Origin: an uncultured Clostridia bacterium
Lineage (GTDB): Bacteria > Bacillota > Clostridia > TANB77 > CAG-508
DNA length: 33,122 nucleotides
Direction of reading: 5' to 3'
Assembly (NCBI GenBank): GCA_947588635.1
Contig: CANPYN010000010.1
Coordinates: 1-33,122 of the forward strand
Shown piece by piece: positions 26,993 to 33,122 of this stretch. Made by a program: the position numbers and the translations under genes. The notes beneath the pieces were generated by a model. That model did no database searches, had not been told where the DNA came from, and saw nothing but the letters and a program-made list of their open reading frames with translations. The first letter of the stretch is position 1, and each line of letters begins with the position of its first letter.

Positions 26993-27038
26993 ATTTTAGA
27001 TTATCCTTTTCTTTTCCATTTCCTTTTTTCTTTTTTTT

Positions 27039-27105
27039 CCTTTTTTGGACGGACTAGATTTAGACTTTTTTTAAAAAAGTCTAAATCTAGTCCGTCCAAA
27101 AAAGG
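27039..27105. terminator. 27-bp perfect inverted repeat, bidirectional terminator
   Basis: CCTTTTTT with GGACGGACTAGATTTAGAC at 27039-27065 is exactly complementary to 27079-27105, around T7/A6. T-rich and A-rich flanks extend the arms on both sides. It lies between the convergent sleB-type and MFS genes. Confidence 0.85.
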
Positions 27106-27119
27106 AAAAAAAGGAAAAT

Positions 27120-28397
27120 TTATTTTTCACTTGAAAAAATTAGATCTTCTTTAGGATATTCTTCTGGTTTTAAACCTACTTTCGTTTTCATGTAATTCAA
27201 TAAAAATATAAATATTATAAAGAATATGCATCCTATTATTACAAAAGAATATGAAATAGTTGTAAAGTTTAGTAAGAATGATGCAAAAAATGATAATAAA
27301 ACACGTCCTAAATTTTCAAGTAATGATTTAATAGCAAATATTTTTGTGTTTACAGTGTGATTTGAAAAACTATTAAGATATCTTTCTATTAGTGTGTAAT
27401 AAGGCCCCTTTACAAATCCTACTAGTAAAATTGTAATTAACGTGCTTACAAGAGATACTGTAAAACTAATATTGCAAGTTACTAATAATCCAGTAATTAT
27501 AAAGGCAATAACTGTAGAAAGAGAAAACCATGAAAGTGTTCTGTTTTTCAATTTATTATGGAACAAATACTGTTTTTTTGCTGTTAACGAAGAAACTATT
27601 TGCATAACAGCAAGTATCAAACCAAAATATTGCTCAGGAACATCAATATAGACTAAAATATCACTTCTCAACGTTGGAAATGTAGATAAAATTGCCCCGA
27701 AGAAAAATGAAAAAATAAGTAATGATTTTAGACGATTTGATTTTCCTATATTTTTAAAAACAGTAAATAAATCTTTATAATATCCAAAAAAAACATTAGA
27801 TTTTTGAGTATTGACTTTTTCAACAGGTGGATTTTCAAAATTTAAAGATATAATAGTTGCAATTAATGAACAAATTAAGCATAATATCATTGGTATATAT
27901 GGATTAAGTACATATAAAAAACCAGTAACAGCAGAAGAAATCGAATCAAATATATAATATAAACTATTACCTTTTCCATTTATTTTTGAATAAATAGATG
28001 ATGAAAAAGAAGATTTTGGTATAGAATCTGATAAAATAGTAGGTTCAGAAAGCCCCTTAAAGTTATATCCAACGGCTTGAATAAAATTTGCTATAATAAG
28101 TATAGAAAGATTATTTGCAAGTATATATAATACTAGAGATATTGTGACAAGAAGATTTCCTAAAAGTAAAGATTTTTGTTTTCCTATTAAATCTGTTATA
28201 TTTATGCAAAATATTTGAAAAACTACCCTAAAAAATGCATAGAATGAGTCACCAATAAAAACTTGTGACGCAGAAAAACCTTTTACCTGAGTAAAAAATA
28301 AAAAGATTATTGCATAATGGAACAATAAATCCCAAGCAAACATTTTATATATTGGAAATATTTTCATATTATTTTTTCTTATCGTTTGTTCATTCAT
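27120..28397 (-). CDS. MFS transporter
   Basis: A 425-residue integral membrane protein with about 12 hydrophobic segments, the arrangement of the major facilitator superfamily (DLIGKQKSLLLGNLLV resembles the loop 2-3 motif, and a long central loop sits around residues 190-215). The substrate is not readable from sequence. AGGAG precedes the ATG on the minus strand. It is the only chromosomal gene on the minus strand in the window, and it is divergent from yqeG. No in-frame CGG occurs; its one TTCGGG is read TTC-GGG (Phe-Gly). Confidence 0.82.
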   Translation of the reverse strand: MNEQTIRKNNMKIFPIYKMFAWDLLFHYAIIFLFFTQVKGFSASQVFIGDSFYAFFRVVFQIFCINITDLIGKQKSLLLGNLLVTISLVLYILANNLSILIIANFIQAVGYNFKGLSEPTILSDSIPKSSFSSSIYSKINGKGNSLYYIFDSISSAVTGFLYVLNPYIPMILCLICSLIATIISLNFENPPVEKVNTQKSNVFFGYYKDLFTVFKNIGKSNRLKSLLIFSFFFGAILSTFPTLRSDILVYIDVPEQYFGLILAVMQIVSSLTAKKQYLFHNKLKNRTLSWFSLSTVIAFIITGLLVTCNISFTVSLVSTLITILLVGFVKGPYYTLIERYLNSFSNHTVNTKIFAIKSLLENLGRVLLSFFASFLLNFTTISYSFVIIGCIFFIIFIFLLNYMKTKVGLKPEEYPKEDLIFSSEK

Positions 28398-28496
28398 TCT
28401 TTTATCTCCTAATAATCATTTTATTTATTATATATGAATAAAATAGTTTAATCAAGATTTTATAAATATATTTAAATTTTATAGAAATTAAAAATC

Positions 28497-28525
28497 TTGA
28501 CATTAATTAAAGATATTGATAATAT
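28497..28525 (+). promoter_or_regulatory. sigma-A type promoter of yqeG
   Basis: TTGACA at 28497-28502 and TAATAT at 28520-28525 are 17 bases apart. The box lies 22 bases before the ATG of yqeG, with GGAGG between. Confidence 0.65.
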
Positions 28526-28547
28526 ATAGGCATAAGTGGAGGAATAG

Positions 28548-29058
28548 ATGTTTTTTTATCCTAGTATATATTTAAATAATGTAAAAGAAATAACAATAGA
28601 GTTACTTAATAAAAATAATATTAAAGGGTTATTGCTAGACGTAGATAATACACTCATTGATTTTGATTTAAAGATATTAGAAGGCGCAAGTGAGTGGTGT
28701 GACAATTTAAAACAAAATGGAATAAAGCTTTGTATACTATCTAATACTAATAAAGTCGAAAAAGTAAAAAAAGTATCTAAGGAGTTGGAAATTCCGTATA
28801 TAAATTTTGCAAAAAAACCGTCTAAAAATGGGTTTAAAAAAGCACTTGTACTTTTAGGATTAGAAGCAAAAAACGTTGCTGCTGTTGGAGATCAAATTAT
28901 GACAGATGTTTTGGGCGGAAATAGAATGGGAATCTTTACAATACTTACAAAACCGCTTCGGTAAGAAGGATATATTTATAACAAGAGTAAAAAGACCTTT
29001 GGAAAATATTATAATAAAAAGATATTTGAAAAAGATAAAAAGAGAAAGCGAGAGATAA
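28548..29058 (+). CDS. yqeG: YqeG-family HAD phosphatase, needs +1 frameshift at 28959
   Basis: Joined, this is a 169-residue HAD-IIIA phosphatase of the YqeG family, the normal length. Motifs: LLLDVDNTLIDFD (catalytic Asp), ILSNTN (motif II), and AVGDQIMTDVLGGNRMG (motif IV). The zero frame stops at TAA right after the CGG, giving 138 residues. Dropping C28959 turns CTT-CGG-TAA into CTT-GGT-AAG, and the protein continues KPLGKKDIFITRVKRPLEN and on to TAA at 29056. KRPLEN is typical of the family's C-terminus. GGAGG precedes the ATG. The prepilin peptidase gene starts 2 bases after the shifted stop, so its translation is probably coupled to successful shifting. Confidence 0.92.
28959..28962 (+). 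other. CGG +1 frameshift site in yqeG
   Basis: Codon 138 in the zero frame is CGG, followed directly by TAA: CTT-CGG-TAA-G. Dropping C28959 gives GGT (Gly), AAG, and the normal C-terminus. This is the only one of seven sites with T after CGG. Confidence 0.9.
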
Positions 29059-29060
29059 AA

Positions 29061-29807
29061 ATGTATTTTAATGATGTACATATATTATATTATGCTATAT
29101 TTGCAATAGTTGGTGGAATAATAGGTCAATGTGTAGATTATTGCAATAGATGCTTTATAAATGAACAAAAAATTTTTTCAAAAGAGACCTTTTCTAAGTA
29201 TAAAAGAATAATGCTCCCTAATTATTTATTAATTGGAATTACTGCACTATCTTATGTTGCAATATTGTATAAATTTAGTATTCACGATAGCTTAAGTGAA
29301 AATTTAGATTTAATTAAATACATATTACTTTTACCAATGCTTATTTGTGCATTTGTTGTAGATTTTAAAGAACAAATCATACCAAATAGATTGAATTTAT
29401 TAATATTTGAAACTGGATTAGTATTTGTTTTTTTACATGGATTTAGTAATATAAATATTGCTCTAAATATGTTATTTGGAATGATAGCTGGCGCAGGAAT
29501 ATTTTTAATTATTACAATTCTTGGTGGACTTATTGCTGGAAAAGAAGCAATGGGAATGGGAGATGTAAAGCTGATGGGAGCCATTGGTCTGTATTTTGGA
29601 TTTCAAAATATAGTTGTAATATCTGTTTTATCATTTTTAATAGGAGCAATTGTAAGTATCATATATATGCTAGTTAAAAGAAAAAACGCAAATAAATACA
29701 TGCCATTTGGACCATTTATTGTTATTTCATCAGTTATAACAATATTTGTGCCGTTTAATATTTTATTCAATATATTAATGGAAATTTTTTCATTAGGAAT
29801 GTATTAA
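29061..29807 (+). CDS. prepilin peptidase (A24 family)
   Basis: A 248-residue membrane aspartic peptidase that trims leader peptides of type IV prepilin-like proteins. The two catalytic Asp motifs are VDFKEQIIPNRLN and GMGDVKLMGAIGLYFG. About seven hydrophobic segments are present. The N-terminal loop has a Cys cluster (QCVDYCNRCF). It lacks a recognisable upstream ribosome site (only GCGAGAG) and starts 2 bases after the frameshifted yqeG stop, so coupled translation is likely. Its substrates are not in this window. Confidence 0.88.
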   Translation: MYFNDVHILYYAIFAIVGGIIGQCVDYCNRCFINEQKIFSKETFSKYKRIMLPNYLLIGITALSYVAILYKFSIHDSLSENLDLIKYILLLPMLICAFVVDFKEQIIPNRLNLLIFETGLVFVFLHGFSNINIALNMLFGMIAGAGIFLIITILGGLIAGKEAMGMGDVKLMGAIGLYFGFQNIVVISVLSFLIGAIVSIIYMLVKRKNANKYMPFGPFIVISSVITIFVPFNILFNILMEIFSLGMY

Positions 29808-29872
29808 TATAGTTAAAAAGTAAATAATTAAAATACAAAAAAATCTGGTAAATGTTGGAAAGGAGGTGGATT

Positions 29873-30934
29873 ATGAACTATAAAATAAGAATTTTAAAAG
29901 AAAAGTTAAAAAGTTTAAATTTAGAGGGGATGATAGTATCAAATCCTATTAATATAAGATATCTTACTAACATAGAATCAGAAGGAATATTATTAATTAC
30001 AAGGAAAGAAAATATATTTTTAACATATACAATGTATATTGAAGATGTTAATAGAACACTAACCATTGATGACGAGATAATTGTTGCAGATATGAGAGAT
30101 GTATCCGAAGAAGAAGCAGAAAATTTCTTTATTTTCTGTGAGAATATAGGATTTGAGGAAAACTATGTAACTTATGAGCAATACAAAAGATTAAAAAGAA
30201 AATATAGAATTAACAATATGGTTGAGACTGAAAATATTATAGAAAAACAGAGAATGATTAAAGATGAAGAAGAGATAGAAAATATAAAAAAAGCCTGTGA
30301 GATTACAGATGATTGTTTTAAACATTTACTAGAATATATTAAGGAGGGAATGACAGAAAAGCAAATAGCACTAGAAATAGAGATGTTTTTTAAGACACAT
30401 GGAGCAGATGGAGTATCATTTGATCCAATAGTTGCGTGCGGAGAAAACTCATCTATACCTCATTGGGTACCATCTGATAGAAAAGTAAAAAATGCAGATC
30501 CAATACTAATAGATATGGGATGCAAATATAAAGGTTATTGTTCAGACATGACAAGGACAATTTTTATGGGATGTATATTAGAAGAGATAAAACCAGTGTA
30601 TGATTTGGTTTTAAAAAATCAAAGAAATGTATTAGATGTAATGAGAAATAATTATAATATAAAAACATTATCAAGAAGTGTTGATGATAATTTTAAGTTA
30701 AATAATTATATTTCAATACATGCATTAGGACACGGTGTAGGGTTAGATATACATGAAATGCCTTTTATAAATTCAAAAAATGAGAGCTTTTTAAAAGAAA
30801 ATATGGTAGTGACTGATGAACCAGGAATTTATCTACCGGGAAGATATGGAATTAGAATTGAGGATACTGTCCTAATAACTAAAACTGATTGTATTACACT
30901 TACAAATTCTGAAAAAGGATATGTTGTAATTTAA
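29873..30934 (+). CDS. Xaa-Pro aminopeptidase (M24B family)
   Basis: A 353-residue cytoplasmic metallopeptidase that removes N-terminal residues before proline. It has an N-terminal creatinase-like domain (about 1-120) and a pita-bread catalytic domain with metal ligands in DMGCKYKGYCSDMTRT, HALGHGVGLDIHE, DEPGIYLPG and RIEDTVLI. The ATG at 29873 has AAAGGAGGTG directly upstream; a longer frame from 29852 would include that site in its coding sequence. It ends with KGYVVI. No in-frame CGG occurs. Confidence 0.94.
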   Translation: MNYKIRILKEKLKSLNLEGMIVSNPINIRYLTNIESEGILLITRKENIFLTYTMYIEDVNRTLTIDDEIIVADMRDVSEEEAENFFIFCENIGFEENYVTYEQYKRLKRKYRINNMVETENIIEKQRMIKDEEEIENIKKACEITDDCFKHLLEYIKEGMTEKQIALEIEMFFKTHGADGVSFDPIVACGENSSIPHWVPSDRKVKNADPILIDMGCKYKGYCSDMTRTIFMGCILEEIKPVYDLVLKNQRNVLDVMRNNYNIKTLSRSVDDNFKLNNYISIHALGHGVGLDIHEMPFINSKNESFLKENMVVTDEPGIYLPGRYGIRIEDTVLITKTDCITLTNSEKGYVVI

Positions 30935-31028
30935 AAATATTTTATTTAGATATAATAAACATTGATAAATGTGTAAAAATAATATATAATAATATATCTA
31001 ATATTGAAAAGAAAAGGGGAAATAACAA

Positions 31029-32894
31029 GTGAGAATATTAAAAGACTTTAATATACCAGATTTTAAATTTCCAAAATTTAAAATGAAAAATGTAGAAAAT
31101 ATAGACGAGGTAAAAGTTGACTATAAAGCTATAGAAAAGAAACAAAAAGAGTTAAAGGATAAAAATAAATATCATGAGCAGACACATTATAAGACAATAA
31201 AAGAAATATTTGTAAGGTCGAGGGAGAAATTTTCAAATGATGTGTGTATATTAGAAAAATTTAATCCTAAAGAAGCATTTACAGAAATTACATATAAGGA
31301 ATTTACAGATGATGTAATTGCTTTAGGTACAGCACTTACAAATAAATATAATCTAAAAAATGAAAGAGTTGTTATAGTTGGTGAAAACACATATGATTGG
31401 TATGTATCATATATGGCAATGCTTTGCGGTGTAGGAATAGCAGTTCCAACAGATAAAGAATTACCAGCAAATGAAATGAAAAATGTAATTGAACGTTCAA
31501 AAGCCACAGCTGTTATATATTCTAGCAAAAAAAAGGAAGTAATTAACAAAATAGAAAATAATATTCCTAATGTAAAATATTTTATTCAAATGAATTCAGA
31601 TGAAAAGCTTGTTGGAAGACAAGTTGGATTTAATACAATAATTAATGAGGGTAAAAATATGATAGCTTCTGGAGATGATTCATTTATGAAAATTGAAATA
31701 GACCCAGAAGAGTTTAAAGTGTTAATATTTACATCAGGAACAACATCAAATGCAAAGGGTGTTATGATTTGTAATAGAAACCTTGCTGAAAATGTAAATG
31801 CAGTTAGTCCGTATGTTAAATTAGATGAAAATGATAGATTGTTTTCAGTATTGCCACTACATCATACTTATGAATCTTCAATAGGTTTTTTATTGCCATT
31901 TGCTAATGGATGTTCAGTTGCGGTATGCCAGGGACTTAAATATATAGTTCCAAATCTAAAAGAAACTAAGCCAACAGCAATGATTGCGGTTCCTTTATTA
32001 ATAGAAAATTTATATAAAAAAATAAATGCAACTATTGAAAAAAGTGGAAAATCTGGACTTGTAAATTCTATGATTCATGTAACAAATGCACTAAAAAGCG
32101 TTGGAGTAGATATAAAGAAAAAGGTGTTTTCTGAAATTTACGAAAACTTAGGTGGAAAAATACGAATAATTGTATCGGCAGCAGCTCCTATTGATGCAAA
32201 AATAGGAAAATGGATACAAGATATAGGTATAAGTTTTTTACAAGGATATGGATTAACAGAGACAGCTCCTATAGCAGCATTAACACCAGAATTTGATCCA
32301 AAAATAGGATCTGCTGGAAAAGCTGTTGTATGTGCAGAGTTAAAAATAGATAATCCAAATGAAAATGGCGAAGGTGAAGTGTTAATAAAAAGTGAAACAC
32401 TTATGATTGGATATTACGAAGATGAAGAAGCAACCAAAGAAGTAATAGAAGTAGATGAAGAAGGAAATAGATGGTTCCATTCAGGAGATGTTGGATATTT
32501 AGATGATGAAGGCTTCTTGTATATAACAGGAAGAAGCAAAAATGTTATAGTAACTCAAAACGGTAAAAATATATATCCAGAAGAAATTGAGTTAATGCTT
32601 GGCGATATATCAGAAATAAAAGAGTGTATGGTGTACGGAAAAGAAGTAGAGGGAGAGAAAGAATTAGTAATTTCTGTTAGAGTAATTCCTAACTATGAAG
32701 ATATAGAAGAAAAATATGGTAAAGGCTTATCTGATGAGCAGATTCATGATATAATTTGGGAAAAGATTAAAGAAATAAATCACAAATTAACTTCATATAA
32801 GGCAATAAAAAATTTGGAAATAAAAAAGGATGAATTTATAAAAACAACAACTATGAAAATTAAACGTTATGCTGAATTAGAAAAAAATAATTAG
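31029..32894 (+). CDS. AMP-dependent long-chain acyl-CoA ligase
   Basis: A 621-residue adenylate-forming enzyme of the long-chain-fatty-acid CoA ligase type. Motifs: LIFTSGTTSNAKGVM (ATP-binding P-loop), LPLHHTYESSIGFLLPFANG, QGYGLTETAPI (A5), HSGDVGYLDDEGFLYITGR (A7), and VTQNGKNIYPEEIE (A8). The end has TTTMKIKRY, with the Lys used in adenylation. The start is GTG with AAAAGGGGA upstream. The substrate acid is not determined. It follows the peptidase by 94 bases and may have its own promoter. No in-frame CGG occurs. Confidence 0.92.
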   Translation: MRILKDFNIPDFKFPKFKMKNVENIDEVKVDYKAIEKKQKELKDKNKYHEQTHYKTIKEIFVRSREKFSNDVCILEKFNPKEAFTEITYKEFTDDVIALGTALTNKYNLKNERVVIVGENTYDWYVSYMAMLCGVGIAVPTDKELPANEMKNVIERSKATAVIYSSKKKEVINKIENNIPNVKYFIQMNSDEKLVGRQVGFNTIINEGKNMIASGDDSFMKIEIDPEEFKVLIFTSGTTSNAKGVMICNRNLAENVNAVSPYVKLDENDRLFSVLPLHHTYESSIGFLLPFANGCSVAVCQGLKYIVPNLKETKPTAMIAVPLLIENLYKKINATIEKSGKSGLVNSMIHVTNALKSVGVDIKKKVFSEIYENLGGKIRIIVSAAAPIDAKIGKWIQDIGISFLQGYGLTETAPIAALTPEFDPKIGSAGKAVVCAELKIDNPNENGEGEVLIKSETLMIGYYEDEEATKEVIEVDEEGNRWFHSGDVGYLDDEGFLYITGRSKNVIVTQNGKNIYPEEIELMLGDISEIKECMVYGKEVEGEKELVISVRVIPNYEDIEEKYGKGLSDEQIHDIIWEKIKEINHKLTSYKAIKNLEIKKDEFIKTTTMKIKRYAELEKNN

Positions 32895-33063
32895 AAGAAA
32901 TATTACAATTGTGTTACAATTTGTTTACAAGAGGTTTTTTCTATTGACAGAATAGTATAATTTGTATTAAAATTATACTATAAAAATTACAAAGATTCTA
33001 TGTCCTATTAGAATTTTGTAGAAAAATAGATATTACTTAGGACAAAAAGGAGGGGAGTTTACG

Positions 33064-33122
33064 ATGCTTTTTTTCCATAAACCAGGCATAGTAAACGTAA
33101 AAATGATAATTACAGAAGAGAA
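33064..33122 (+). CDS. start of an unidentified gene, cut by the window end
   Basis: An ATG with a strong AAAGGAGGGGAG ribosome site 7 bases upstream begins a frame reading MLFFHKPGIVNVKMIITEE that is open to the window end. Too little is visible to name it. The 169-base gap before it (32895-33063) contains a TTGACA at 32944 but no convincing -10 box at the right spacing. Confidence 0.55.
   Translation, partial: MLFFHKPGIVNVKMIITEE

Noticed and set aside
27690..27710. CTTCGGGG on the minus strand of the MFS gene as a shift site
   Set aside because: It is read TTC-GGG in frame (Phe-Gly), with no frame break.
12149..28962. Frame breaks as sequencing or assembly errors, or as ordinary pseudogenes
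   Set aside because: Seven breaks of the same kind (one extra C before GGA/GGT, always making an in-frame CGG), with no other type of break in the window, do not look like random errors. Most affected genes are conserved or essential. A systematic platform error cannot be excluded without reads, but many T-GGA and A-GGA sequences elsewhere carry no extra C.
32944..32979. Promoter before the last gene
   Set aside because: TTGACA is present, but the hexamer 17 bases on is TTAAAA and the better TATACT is 24 bases away.

Overview
The window comes from an AT-rich, spore-forming Bacillota genome, most likely an uncultured clostridium. SpoIIP, a SleB-type hydrolase, Asp23/AmaP, Fhs, a long RelA/SpoT and strong AGGAGG ribosome sites all point that way; I cannot name the genus. 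It opens with the 3' end of a 23S rRNA gene, a 5S rRNA gene and tRNA-Asn, then an MmcQ/YjbR-MGMT fusion gene and tRNA-Ser(CGA).

A 6,068-bp integrated element occupies about 2639-8706. Its tyrosine integrase used the 3' half of tRNA-Ser(CGA) as target and left a 59-bp direct repeat with one mismatch at the two ends. The element carries a phage-type repressor, a cassette of three small membrane proteins that share a SHOCT domain (one is a superinfection-immunity-type protein), an iteron-like region, a gpII-like replication initiator, an excisionase and the integrase. No conjugation or capsid genes are visible, so it looks like a small mobilizable or satellite element.

The rest, from 8874 on, is a housekeeping stretch: uracil permease with an unusual Lys/Thr-rich tail, secreted beta-propeller protein, recJ, relA/spoT, MBL hydrolase, hisS, spoIIP, asp23-amaP-DUF2273, nusB-xseA-orf-xseB, fhs, sleB-like hydrolase, an MFS transporter on the opposite strand, yqeG, prepilin peptidase, Xaa-Pro peptidase, an acyl-CoA ligase and the start of one more gene.

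The main discovery is a decoding anomaly. Six conserved genes (beta-propeller, relA, MBL hydrolase, spoIIP, fhs, yqeG) appear frameshifted. All seven breaks have the same form: an in-frame CGG codon, where dropping the C and reading the next three bases (GGA or GGT, glycine) restores the conserved family sequence and a normal protein length. I checked every CGG triplet in the window. In about 9,200 codons, CGG is in frame only at these seven places and is never an ordinary arginine codon, while CGA, CGT, AGA and AGG are used normally. The best reading is that CGG has no normal decoder here and acts as a +1 frameshift signal (or a CGGN quadruplet read as Gly). Four of the seven sites are CTT-CGG, like the slippery CUU of prfB and Ty1.
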